Assembly (NCBI RefSeq): GCF_965363235.1
Contig: NC_134844.1
Span: 48,914,872 to 48,978,871 of the forward strand
DNA: 64,000 nucleotides
DNA from: Mytilus galloprovincialis
Lineage: Eukaryota; Mollusca; Bivalvia; Mytilida; Mytilidae
Direction of reading: 5' to 3'
Each line of letters begins with the position of its first letter. Positions within the stretch are counted from its first letter, which is position 1. The notes below the pieces were generated by a model. It saw only the letters and a list, made by a program, of their open reading frames with translations, did not search any database and had not been told where the DNA came from. The translations under genes and the position numbers were made by a program. Below are positions 24,548-36,300 of the stretch, one piece after another.

Positions 24548-25288
24548 ATGGCATCAGAAAGAGAGATTATTGACTTGAAAGAAATCGTAGAAGACCGGGC
24601 ATGGAATTTCTACACCAAATGCCGCAAAAAGTGGCAACCAAAGAAACGGAAAAATGTAAACCTCGTTTTTGACTGGTCAGAAGTTACTTTTGATGTGAAA
24701 GAGCCAAAGTACACCGAGAAATCTGGCTCGGAAAAGTTAGTTTCAAATATAATTTTTAAATCAGTATTTGAAAACAAAAGTAAAACTGAGCAGTCGCATT
24801 CTCTGAAAGCTGAAAGGCAAACCGTGGCTTCATGCAAGGCATCACTGACGAAGTGCTACACTATAAGTACAAACATGGCCCTTACACTTTCAGCTCCAAA
24901 GAGCGTGGCCACGGCGTCCGTAGGATATTCTGCTGGATACACGGTAACATACAATAAAGAAACCACAGACCAAAAGACTTTAACCTGGGCAACCGAAGGC
25001 AACCTGACTGTTGCCCCGGAATCAAAACTAACAGCCGAACTAGAAATCATTGAGAAACAATGTGAATATACATTTGAAACTAAAGTTGCTATTAATGGAA
25101 CTGTGATTGTTAACATTCATAGTCGGAAAAATAAAAATAAATTCTTAAAAGTGTACACCGGAGATATGAAAGCTATATTATCTGATAAAATAAAAGACAT
25201 TGAAAGTGATGGGAGAACTGTATATATTGATATTAAAGGAGAATGTGACTTTAAATATGGAATAGAACAACAAATTGTGATTAGTTGA
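24548..25288 (+). CDS. Aerolysin-like (ETX/MTX2-type) protein, copy B
   Basis: An intact 246-residue frame in one coding exon, about 60% identical by eye to copy A along its whole length. A polypyrimidine tract and CCAG acceptor end at about 24538, ten bases before the ATG. The open frame extends upstream to an ATG at 24476, but that stretch is the intron tract and is not counted. Conserved blocks include NLVFDWS, SLKAERQTVA, the alternating stretch centred on SAPKSVATASVGYSAGYTV (the putative insertion loop), QKTLTW, EKQC.YTF, TGDMK, GRTV.IDI.G and a closing GIEQQIVIS. That the last residues are identical in both copies suggests constraint on the C-terminus. No signal peptide is visible. CS-like copy B starts 3.7 kb downstream on the same strand, as in the first block. 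Confidence 0.8.
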   Translation: MASEREIIDLKEIVEDRAWNFYTKCRKKWQPKKRKNVNLVFDWSEVTFDVKEPKYTEKSGSEKLVSNIIFKSVFENKSKTEQSHSLKAERQTVASCKASLTKCYTISTNMALTLSAPKSVATASVGYSAGYTVTYNKETTDQKTLTWATEGNLTVAPESKLTAELEIIEKQCEYTFETKVAINGTVIVNIHSRKNKNKFLKVYTGDMKAILSDKIKDIESDGRTVYIDIKGECDFKYGIEQQIVIS

Positions 25289-26094
25289 GATGTGATTTCA
25301 ACAGTCTAGCTCGTGTGTGTCTCTCGTGCTTACATGCACTATATTAAAAGGATAATATGACAAAAAAAATGCATAGCTTTGAAAAGAAAGTGGTAAATAG
25401 AAGTCTTATATTTGAGTCAAAAACTCGACAATTTTAGGAATCGTTTGGCAACTGTGAATCGCATACATGTACATACATTCATATAAAGTGGTGTTCTTTC
25501 AGGTACACTTTTTAGCACACAAAATCAATTAAGACAATGGTCATTTAAGGATACTAAATAGACTTAGAGTAGAGGTTTATCCAAAGCGCTTTCGTCTTGT
25601 GCATGGTGTGTATAAATTGCGATTTATATTAAAAATTTAAATGTTAATCGTAAGTTAATTTTTCAAAATAGATATAATATTACGTACGTAGATGTACGTG
25701 TCCTGTATTTCAATATCTCATAATACTGGTATACGTATAAGACACAACCATTGCGTACTATAAGTTTTTAACCTCCCTCACATCATAAAAGGCTATGTGT
25801 ACCAAGCTGCTGTAAATGATACCATGGAACAATTCATTGATATGCATGGTGAAACTTTACTTTGGTATGAAACTTATCTTGAACTTTTTCATTTGATATA
25901 TTATTAGAGACAATAAAAAAATATGAGTTAGAGACGAACAGCCATGGATGCACCGCCATTGTCATAAAAGAAAATATAACCTAAACGAGATAGCAGACAT
26001 GAATATTCATTATTTACAAAACTAAAAACCAAACCCCACAAAAATAATTAATGTACAAATATAGAGGTTTGTATACGAGAATGAGCTATAGCAA
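25289..26094. other. Non-coding stretch downstream of aerolysin-like copy B
   Basis: It probably includes the 3' untranslated region. Nothing else is recognised. Confidence 0.4.
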
Positions 26095-26460
26095 GTTATA
26101 TCGATATAAGAAGATGTGATATGAGTGCCAATGAATCAACTCTCCATCCAAGTCACAATTTGTAAAAGTAAACTACAATAGGTCAAAGTAAGGTCTTCAA
26201 TACGGAGCCTTTGCTCAATACGAACAGCAAGCTATAAAGGACCCCAAAAAGGACTAACATATATGAAACATTCAAATGGGAAAACCAACATTCTATAAAT
26301 CTATATAAAAAATGAGAAATGATAAACAATTATGAACCCCTGTCATTTAAAAAGTTTGAATCGTCCAAGAATGCCAAAAAATCCTAGCATTCCAAACTAT
26401 AATACTACAAATAAATTAAAAACAAAAACCGTGGCAAATTAAACTATGACAAACTATAAA
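26095..26460 (+). repeat. Dispersed bivalve-type repeat (GAAGATGTG family), long member
   Basis: It opens ATATAAGAAGATGTGATATG and runs through GTGCCAATGAATCAACTC, AGGTCTTCAATACGGAGCC, AGCAAGCTATAAAGGACCCC and AATGGGAAAACCAAC, then an A-rich part. The first 200 bp mirror 1560-1777. It abuts the retroelement fragment that follows. Confidence 0.75.
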
Positions 26461-26511
26461 AAAAACTCACAAAAACACAAACGATAATGACAAATACCAC
26501 ACAAAGATGCT

Positions 26512-27330
26512 TTGTCGTCTAACTCTCCTTTCCGCTATATAGATAATGTTCTTTCACTCTATAATTCAAAATTTGGTGACTATGTGGAAGGCATCTATCC
26601 CATCGAACTAGAGATAAAGGATACTACAGGTACAGTTAAGTCGGCCTCATATCTTGACATACATCTAGAAATTGACAATGAGGGTCGGTTGAAAACAAAA
26701 CTTTACGACAAAAGAGATGATTTCAGCTTTCCAATTGTGAACTTTCATTTTCTAAGTAGCAACATTCCAGCAGCACCTGCATACGGGGTATTTATCTCCC
26801 AATTGATACGATATCCCCGCGTTTGCATTTCCGATCATGATTTTATTGATAGAGGGTTGCTGCTCACAAGGTAGCTATCAAACCAAGAGTTCCAAATGGT
26901 GAAGTTTAAATCATCCCTTCGTAAATTTTACGGACGCAATCAAGAGTTGGTTGACCGTTATGAAATAACCGTTTCACAAATGATATCTGATATGTTCCTT
27001 ACGTCGTAACTACAATTCCCTTCCCTTTCATGAATGTGACCTCCCGAATTAGACTATTTGCCGGATTTGTTATCACATAAGCAACACGACGGGTGCCACA
27101 TGTGGAGCAGGATCTGCTTACCCTTCCTGAGCACCTGAGATCACCCCTAGTTTTGGTGGGGTTCGTGTTGTTTGTTATATAGTTTTCTATGTTGTGTCAT
27201 GTGTACTATTGTTTGTCTGTTTGTCTTTTTCATTTTTAGCCATGGCGTTGTCAGTTTATTTTCGATTTATGAGTTTGCCTGTCCCTTTGGTATTTTGTCC
27301 CTCTTTATTTTTTTTTTTTTGTAATGTGTT
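26512..27330 (+). mobile_element. Penelope-like retroelement, 3' fragment
   Basis: The frame at 26518-26874 encodes the C-terminal part of a reverse transcriptase with the catalytic-box region FRYIDNVLSL, then SYLDIHLEIDNEGRLKTKLY and SNIPAAPAYGVFISQLIRYP. A non-coding 3' part follows to about 27330. I recall this protein family as very abundant in bivalves. The assignment to Penelope-like elements is a guess. The copy is incomplete and broken. Confidence 0.7.
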
Positions 27331-27764
27331 TATTGGCAAAAAAAAACCTACATATATAATAACAATAGTAAGTAAGTTCATAGTTCATCAGCAAAACCGA
27401 GACAAGTACACAAAGCTGATATTTTGAATCATTCTTTAAACGTATAATATTAATAATTATGATTTTAAATAAGAACAGAAAATCTTAATCTAAGGTAGCA
27501 TGGATTGGATAGATATTTTTATTACGTTACGGTTAACTTATAAAATCATTCTATTATTTGGAGCCAGGGGTTTCAGCAGGCGTACGCTCTTTGTTATGGT
27601 TTATTTTAATAAAATATTATTTTTTCAATAAACAAATTTTCCCCAAGATAATTTTTTAAGGCTACAATATTTACTTGTTCACATTGCATTTTTGTTTTGT
27701 ATATATACTATTTAGTTAATAGTATTATGAGATTTCTAATGTAGTTTTTTTCTGTTTTTTTCTA

Positions 27765-28800
27765 ATATCCCAAATAAGACAATATCTAAATTAAGTGGTA
27801 GTTCAATTTGGACTTTTGAATATATCCATTTATTATAAGTTCTTCCCAAACATCAAAAACTTTTGGACATGTCCAGAATATGTGTTCTATAGTTTTTATT
27901 GAGTCTGTATACAGAAAGTGTATTTATTGTTTTGTGAGATTTTAATTTTGTAGAGTAATTTATTTGTTCCCAAAATTCTCTAATTTATCCTGTATTGGAG
28001 CCACTGTAATTTTGAAATTTTAGTAATGTAAAATGGCAGTCTGTATATTTTATTCCAAATAATATTATGTCTATTTAGGATTATGGACTACTTTTCCTGT
28101 GATGTGATATTTGTTATTTTTTCATTTAAAACATTGTACATGTCTTTTGATCCTTCTGTAGATTTCATAAATATAGAATTAGTAGTAGGTATAATTTGCC
28201 CATAAGGCTTTATAAGCTGATTACATTTAATATTAAGACTTTTCATATAGGTATAAACAGGTGACATTACTCCTTGAAATATAAGAAAGTTTTTATCAAT
28301 ATTATATGTTTCTTTAAATTCCTGCCAAGTCATTAAATGTCTATCATAATCAATTAAATCATTTCAATGATTAGCCAGACTATCTTTTCAGTTCATTTTC
28401 TATACAGGGATTACCATTTTTTTTTTATTCCAAAGATTAGATGTGATAAAATCATATCCATTCTTAATATCTACTTTGGTTTGGAGTTCAGTCCAAGCAT
28501 TAATAAAAACCTCCTGCCAAAAAGGATTTCTAACTTGTGTTCTTGGACCAAGGACGTAATATACGTCCATGTTGCACCTACCCAGAATAACTCATTAAAT
28601 TTAATTTGTTCAGTACAAGTTAGTAACTTACAATAGTTATTATTTTGCTTAATTATTCTTCTTATCCAAGTTATTCTTATTCCTTTGATGTATTGTTTTA
28701 TTAGATCTAACATGTTAACATGGTTAAGTCCACCCTGTATATATATTTGAGATATTGTTTCTCTTTTAATTTTGTCTGGTTTACACTTTTTATTGTTATT
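27765..28800 (-). mobile_element. L1/Tx1-type LINE, 3' part
   Basis: On the minus strand, pieces in order read KPDKIKRET, GGLNHVNMLDLIKQYIKGI, RITWIRRI (near 28800-28640), MTWQEFKETYNIDKNFLIFQ (from 28333) and, towards 27790, LQWL, then IEHIFWTCPKVFDVWEEL and LPLNLDIVLFG. This is the conserved region after the reverse transcriptase in L1/Tx1-like LINEs, with the CTFC...H zinc-knuckle region partly preserved. Several frame changes are present, so it is dead. It ends about 190 bp upstream of CS-like copy B. Confidence 0.8.
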
Positions 28801-28991
28801 GTTTTGACATTAGTATTTCGTCATTTTCAAATGTATTGGGAAGTGGTTTAGTTTAATTATGCAACTTTTAGGAGCATCCATGATAGCGGAATATTGGTAT
28901 ATACTCGAATACTGCACTCCGTTTTTTTTTATATGAAATTGCGGATTTTAAAAGACAAGAAACGAACTTCTCCGGAACGATAATATGAGCA

Positions 28992-31900
28992 ATGGCAGAA
29001 AAGGAAGAATATACAATTCCTGATGGTTAGATTTGTTTGAATTGTGTTTTTACATAATTTCCGCTTCAACTTCATTTTACAGTATTCAAATTATATATAG
29101 TATCAATTATTAACAAAGATTAAGACGAACTAAACAAAATAAAGTAAAAAGGGGGAGGGTTAATAATTTAAGTGATATACATGTATCTATTCTAATTTCT
29201 AGTACGACCAATACATACAATGTATTGCACCCATTTAAAATTATGCAATCGGAAACACATGCACATAAATGTTTGTCAATGAACATTTAGTGCTATGGTT
29301 TTTTTTTCATGTACTATTCTTACAGCTTCTTTTGTTTAGATTACAGAATTTAGATTAAGGGGAATAATAGACGTATTTACACTTGTATGCAAATTTGTCC
29401 ACCATTACCTATAATCACACAGGTTCCCGTAAACTTTGACATCATAATTCAAAACATTTTACGTCATAACTAAAAAGTTGCTTGACGTCAAAAGGTTATT
29501 CGGAGGTGATATAAGGTCATTCGGAGGCAAAATACATCTAAATACCAAAAGTGTAAATACGTTTTTTTAAGCTTGACTGTTGACACACTCCAGACCTGGG
29601 AACAGAATATCTAACTCAATATATATGTTGGTGCCATATACAGGTCAGGAATAACCACCAATTGGTGGATTATACCTCAATTGACATATAATCCACCAAT
29701 TGAGGTATATTGGTATAGACCAATTGACGTATAATGTAATTTTTTTGTAATAAAATGCTAGTGTGCGATAGGAGCATGATTTTGCAACTAGCAACCTATT
29801 TATGACCCTTATTGAGTCCTCTGAAAGTTTCAGTTTTGTCAAAGCCTGCTGTATCTCTTGAGAATGCATGTGTACAGCAATTCTTTTGTTGAAACATTTG
29901 TACTATTGACCATGATTGACTTTTAATAATGAAAGTCAAGTATTAACAAAGAGCTCCATTCACCTGTGGAGTTGTACTCATGATCGCATGACTGCAAACA
30001 ATCCATTGACAGATGATTACAGGTAAATTTTCCAATCAAGAATTGACAAGATAACAATAGAAGAAACTGCAAATACAATTATTGATTAAATGCAATATGT
30101 TATGTCACTATACTTAACTAGGAATGTTTGACAAGTTTTTATACCATAATATGGTTTTAAGAAAACAATGCTCCATTTTGATAGAATAATTTCTTTCGAA
30201 AAACAAAGAATTATACACCAATTGGTCTATACCATTATACGTCAATTGGTGGATTATACGTCAATTGAGGTATAATCCACCAATTGGTGGTTATTCCTGA
30301 CCTGATATATGTTCCTGTGCAGACTGACTTCTAAGTCTCCAGTTACAGATCCATAACTGCTCAGTGATTCCTATATTTTCGATGCGCCGACGTATAGTCA
30401 ATAATGTGCTGATGGATCGTCGTACGATGTAGATGTAGATATAGATAGATACAAAAGGATACATGTCAACTCGTACTTTCGGCAACTTGTACTCAACCAA
30501 CTCGTACCCTATTTTTACCAACTTGTACTTCTACCAAGTCGTACCCAATTTTTTTTTAACATTATAATGCTTCATTTTTCATTATTTTGTGGTTGATCTA
30601 CTGATAGGATTTATATCTAAAAAATATTCTCAAATGTCAGTGTGCTTGATCCATAGAATATTTGAAAAGGATATTTTTCACTGAATATTGCGATGGACTG
30701 CAGAATATTTTTTTTCAACATTATAATGCTTCATTTTATATTATTTTGTAGTTGATCTCCTAATAGGATTTCTATTAAATAAATCTTCAAGTGTGCTTGA
30801 TCCATAGAATATTTGAAAAGGATATTTTTTACTGAATATTATGATGGACATGTCTTTTTTTTGTATATTTTATATACATGTATATAATCAATGAATAACT
30901 TTTTAATCCTTTTGAAACCATAAAGCACATGTATAAAGCAAAGTGCAAAAGATTTATATATTTTTTTATTAGATACTATAATCAATAACAGATTAGAATA
31001 ACAATTTTCGGTGAGGATGGTGATTATGTAACATAAAATATTGTCCCTCATGAACTATTGTCTGTCGGACAAAATTTCATATAAAATATTGTCCACTGAT
31101 AGTACTGACAGTATTTCATAATGAAATATTTCATTATGAAAAAGTGTCTTTTTCCGTGAAATGTTGTCACCTCCTTCTGGACAATATTTCACTATGAAAT
31201 TTTGTCATTGGACAATATTTTATATGAAATTTTGTCCGACAGACAATATTGAAATACTGACTTTGAACATGTTGAAAATATTTTTTAATCGAATTATTAC
31301 ACAATTAGAAATAGTACACAAGCATGCATCATGCATATTTTTAAATTTATAACTGAAATGCTTTTGTATAGTAAGGAACTTATTTTATGTTATTCTGAAC
31401 CCAGTACTGGAACGTTAACATACATTGTACTTTTTTTTTACAAGTACAAAAGAATAATTAACAAAATATATCTGACAAATAAATGCATATGCTTCATTTA
31501 AATCAATATTGTGTAAATTGTATAAATTTACAATGCAATCTCTCTCTTTCACTCAGTTTTATAACATGTATATAAAATAGATCATAGATAGTACAATGTA
31601 AGTAAGTAAGTAAGTAAGTAATTTTTATGGTTTTGAAATCCAAAATTACAGGATTGATACCAAGACAATACAAAATATACAAACATATATATCATACCAA
31701 ATTCATAAACATTGTATATTTATATAAGGAGGTGGTACCACAAAGTTATTTAGTACTTAATAAAGCATTTCTAGAAATGTACATGTCACTTATAAATTTA
31801 ACAATAATTCTAATTATATCAGTCACACCACACATATACAAAAATTTAAATCTTGCTTCATTAGTCATATTTAAAAAAGATTAGATTTAGATAAGTATGT

Positions 31901-33345
31901 TTTTTTATACATATGTATTTCTCATATTATGTGTGTTTTCAGCTATCACAGAAGAAATCAGTTCTAAGATTGTAGAGACCTATATCAGTATACCTGGTCT
32001 GGAGGTCAAGTGGAAGATACCAGGTATAGGCACTGCTGAACTCAAGAATAACTGTTCAGTTACTCCTACATTTAACACAGAGTATGTATAAATCTCATGT
32101 AATCTTTGAAAACTACACAAGTATGAAATAACCTAGCTGTGAAAATGTAGCTCTATTGTTCTTTGATATCAAAAATCATCAAAAGAACCTTAAGAGCTAC
32201 GTTTTCGCAGCTAGAAATAACCTTGCCATTACAATAGCCACATTTCTAGTGCTCTCTGTTGTGACATAAAGATTCAAAGACTACTACAGGTCATATAGAA
32301 AACAATGGTATATGGGGTAATCTCAATGATGCCTCAACCATATAATTATAAAACAAAACCAGAAAATATGCCTACATGTAATTAAACATACAATGTTCAA
32401 CAATGAACAAAAGTCTATAGCATATTAGCTGCCTCAGATAAAATACAATGTATAGACCTTTATATGCAAGTCAAGGACTTCATGTATAAGATGTTGGTAA
32501 CAGTCTTTGTTGATACGCTAATGTGTGCTTCATTTTCAGGTCTCTAGAAGTGGTTGCTGTTGTCAAGAAGGATAATGGAGTGGAACATAAATATAAATAC
32601 ACAGTGCAAAAACTTCCAGGGGAGATAATTCCTTCAGAATGTTCAACCAAGGTATGAAAAAATTAGTACAAGTTTTTCTGGTTTTTTCAAATTTGCTGTT
32701 GAGAGGTTTTAAGGTACTTTATTGTTTCAAAATGAAGCTTGTTGGGTGTTTTTTTTGTGCTGTGGAAATATGAGGTTTTTCAAAGTCATTGTTCAAAAGC
32801 AATAACGAAACAATTCATTTTGAAGAATTAATTTCATGAATTGTTTTTAGTAACAGATTTATTTATATGATTAATACATGCAGATGAAGTGTTCAGGTGC
32901 TGCAAGTGTTCTGACATCAGGGACACATCATTTATAGAATTGGGATGCTAGACTGGATATGTCTCCTTTTTTTTAGTTTTAAAAAATGTTGTTTTTTATA
33001 TAAGTAATTTCTAATTAAAAATAACAGGCATTTGTTCATGAATTTCTCATGCTACATGTACTATGCACTATATATGATGAATTTGAGAATGTGCCTCTCA
33101 GTAATCCCAGTTAAAAAGTTAAAAAGCTTTTTAAAAGTAGCATGTGTCTCATCCAAAACTGTATATCTAAATGTTGGACTGAAATCATTGAAGATTCATA
33201 TGCATACTGCAGGTATTGGTAATTTTCTATATTTCACAAACTTTTGTTTCAGTTTAAAGATGGCCAGATTACGATAGTACTAAAGAAAGCCAACCAGTCA
33301 TCTTGGGAAGTTCTATTGCAACGAGGACTTGAACAGGCCAAGTGA
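28992..33345 (+). CDS. CS/p23-like small protein, copy B (4 exons, 125 aa)
   Basis: Coding exons are 28992-29025, 31943-32081, 32540-32651 and 33253-33345. Introns are GT-AG with phases 1, 2 and 0, identical in position to copy A. Exons 1 and 2 have the same lengths as in copy A (34 and 139 nt). Exon 3 is one codon longer and exon 4 one codon shorter, so both proteins have 125 residues. Identity to copy A is about 60% by eye, with LEVK.KIPGIGTA (31-43), KLPGEIIP and RGLEQAK conserved. Spacing and a late Trp (113) again suggest a CS-domain-like beta sandwich, and the cytosolic role as a co-chaperone-type protein is inference. Intron 1 (2.9 kb) has taken in two fold-back elements, a 159-bp duplication and an AAGT microsatellite. 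No signal peptide is visible. Confidence 0.78.
29641..30304. mobile_element. 664-bp fold-back element with ATATA target duplication
   Basis: The ends are exact inverted repeats starting CAGGTCAGGAATAACCACC, and the arms extend about 90-95 bp with a few differences. The arms themselves contain nested CAATTG-centred palindromes (CACCAATTGGTG, CCTCAATTG). Both ends are flanked by ATATA (29636-29640 and 30305-30309), a 5-bp target-site duplication. The 470-bp interior is non-coding. It lies in intron 1 of CS-like copy B. Confidence 0.9.
30551..30848 (+). repeat. Tandem duplication, period 159 bp
   Basis: The block AACATTATAATGCTTCATTT, with TTGATCTAC.GATAGGATTT, GTGTGCTTGATCCATAGAAT and CTGAATATT.CGATGGAC, is present at 30558 and again at 30717. 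The copies differ by small deletions and substitutions. Confidence 0.85.
31056..31248. mobile_element. 193-bp fold-back element with perfect 40-bp arms
   Basis: Positions 31056-31095 and 31209-31248 are exact reverse complements over 40 bp, starting TATTGTCTGTCGGACAAAAT. The loop contains further palindromic pieces built on ATTTCATNATGAAAT and GGACAATATTTC. It is non-coding and lies in intron 1 of CS-like copy B. Confidence 0.9.
31598..31622 (+). repeat. (GTAA)n microsatellite
   Basis: About six GTAA units. Confidence 0.9.
32132..32215. repeat. 84-bp imperfect hairpin in intron 2 of CS-like copy B
   Basis: CTAGCTGTGAAAATGTAGCTC on one side pairs with GAGCTACGTTTTCGCAGCTAG on the other, and TTGTTCTTTGAT pairs with ATCAAAAGAAC. 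It is a small fold-back sequence with no known role. Confidence 0.75.
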
Positions 33346-36300
33346 TCAAAATAAATTACTTTCAGGGGAGATAATCAATAGATAATTTATTTCTTATCTC
33401 CCCCCTACAGTATTCAATGGAAGAGATGTAAAAGCAACAAAAATTATGAAAGAAAGCTAGATCAGAAGAATCTCAAAGCAACATTTGGAATTTAATATAT
33501 AATTCAAATATATAATATATCTTTGTATACTAGTACTAATTGAATTAACTATTAACTGTGGTTAAATAATGCACCTTCCTCTGAAATATCATAGTTAGGT
33601 ATAGCTGCATTATTATTTTTTTGTGTAGTTGTAAAACCCTTTCTTGTGTTCATGCTGACTACAAAAAAAATCTGTCTAATGGATTGAGAAAACCCATTAT
33701 GTTTTACACTAGTACCATGCTATGGGAAAATTTTGTATGGAGAGATCAAAGGAAAATTTGAAAAAAAAAGTGATAAACTCTAATTATTTAATGGATTCTT
33801 GATCGTGATAACTATTGAATGTCCTACATAAAATCTTAATCCTTTAGTTCTGACAGTCCTGAAAGACATAAAAGTCATTTTATTTGGTTACAGTTGGTGC
33901 TAAACCTGCTTACTGTTATAAGGACATATTCAGATTGTCTGCCTTTTTATCAGCAAATATACCTTTTGTTTGCATAAATTTGAGGAAAAATATTCTCAAC
34001 CCTAAACTTCCAACTTTGGCACTATTTGTCACATAACTAAAATGTCATGTGATGATGTTTAATATATTGTCATTTTATACTTTTGCACACAAAAAAAATA
34101 TTACTAAGTAATTATATTTTACTTAAATTAAGTATTCTTTTTTATTACTCATTACTAGGAATTACTTACCAATTACTCACTATTACTATCAATTACTTAT
34201 ATTTTACTAGATATGAAAATAGTTACTTGAAACAAGTAATTGTTTTACTGAAAAAGTGTGTCTATCAAAGATGTACATGTAAGGCATGTAGATTTTTGTT
34301 TTGTTAACTTCCACCTTTTTACACCAGAGTCTATACACACCAATGTATATATGAATTTTCAAAACAAAGGTTTTATTTACAATGTATGACCTCTTAAAAT
34401 TGGAATAGTATATAGAGTTTACATGTAATGAAGTTTTTAGTATTCTAATTCAATTGAATTATTCTGTTCAAATAAGCAATTTACGGAATTGAGTGACATT
34501 AAATGAAATGTGTTACTGCAAGTGGTTTCACAATAAATATGAGTTAAATACCTTGAACAAGAACTTCATTGGTTAAGAATTCATAATTTTTCCCCTTTGA
34601 ATTTTAAAATTCCATTTCTAAGCCAATTTTATTTATACTTGTTGATATAATTCACTATCTATGTTTGATGACCAAATCTATTTGTTGAATGAATTACTGA
34701 ACAATATATACCATCATAACATATGTATTTCTGATGCATTTCTGAGTTGTATTATACTGTTTATTTTTCATTTTGATGGCATTATTTTTATGCATAATTT
34801 AAAATTCTGAAAATGGATTAATCATGATTTTTTTGTCCATTGCTTATCATTTGCAATAATAATGGATGTAAATATTCCTTATATTTTAGTTTTCTATTTT
34901 TTATCTTAGATATTTAAAAAAAATTAAGTTAATGAATCATCGTTGTTTCTGTCGTTGACTTTTTATATTCATACCTTCTTTTTTTTATTTTTTGTTTTAT
35001 TCCGTTTTCTGATTTATTTGGTGCTACATTTTGCAAGTTATGTATACTTTTCATTATCAAAAATATATATCAAACCTATGTTCTTTTGTTTTTATATTCT
35101 TTAAGCCATAACTGGTCTCAAAATTTTTAAAAATCACCAAAAAAGTAAAGAGTAGAAATTAATCCAGTTTGACCATCATAAAATATGCAAAATGTGAGTA
35201 AAGAAAACCCCTGATGCTCAACCAACTAGAACAATAAAGGTAACAACAGTAAGATCATTTGTAAAACCACTCGGTGCTAAAAAGAATGCACTTCGCATGA
35301 AAATTAACCAAACTGGAAACATGAAATGCAGTTAAGTTGACTTATGAATGACCATTTCACATAGGTTCTTGTGCACACTTTTGCAAAACCACAAAATCAA
35401 ATATCCTTGCAAATACAGGTGTTCTTCAATCCACGAAAATTGGTACCCACAAAAAGTATTGTTTGAAATACTCTATGAATAACCATGATCATTGTTCTTT
35501 GAAATGAAAAAAATATCAACACACTTTTATTCCGTCTCACAAAAGAGATCTACAAATTAAAAACAATTAAAAGTGGAAAGGTGAATATGACAAGAGAACT
35601 CAGAAACTAAAAATTGAAAATCCAGCAAGCAACCCAAATTGTAGAACTCTAGAAAATAAACAGTCATCGACAACTTAAAATAGACATACAAATGTATAGA
35701 CAACCCAAAACAAACAATGCCAAATTATATAAAACTAAAGAAAACTTGACACAGTCTAAACAGTCTGAAAATTTAAAGGGGATAATAAACTTGCAGACTC
35801 AAAGTATAATGGATTTGACGGTTAAGCATGGTTCTTTATCAATCTCTACAGCCTTGTGACATCTGAGTTCATATCCTTAGTTTTTAAGCTCACCTTGCCT
35901 AAAAGTATTAAAGATCTACAAACACATCACCATCACCAAAACACAATTTTGTCATGAATCCAACTGTGTCCTTTGTTTAATATTCACATAGACCTAGGTG
36001 AGCGACAAAGGCTCTAGTTTAGTGTATTGCTATTATATAATTATATTTTTTACATATATTATAATGGACAACAAAGAAAAGTGAGTATTGTCAAGTGTGT
36101 TTTAACTCCCTTTTTCTCATAAATCAGTGTAGCAATTACAACTTTTTTCATCATTTTTATTTTGATAACAGAACAAATTACATACAATACATACTAGTCA
36201 TCATAGATAAAACATTTAAAAGGCATATTACAAACAATAAATATAAAATCTTAATATTAAAATCTTATATAAAAATAAGTCAGTAAAAGTTTTAAATATA

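Noticed and set aside
28367-28636. 89-residue plus-strand frame
   Set aside because: It is the shadow of the minus-strand L1/Tx1-type LINE, whose protein pattern is clear.
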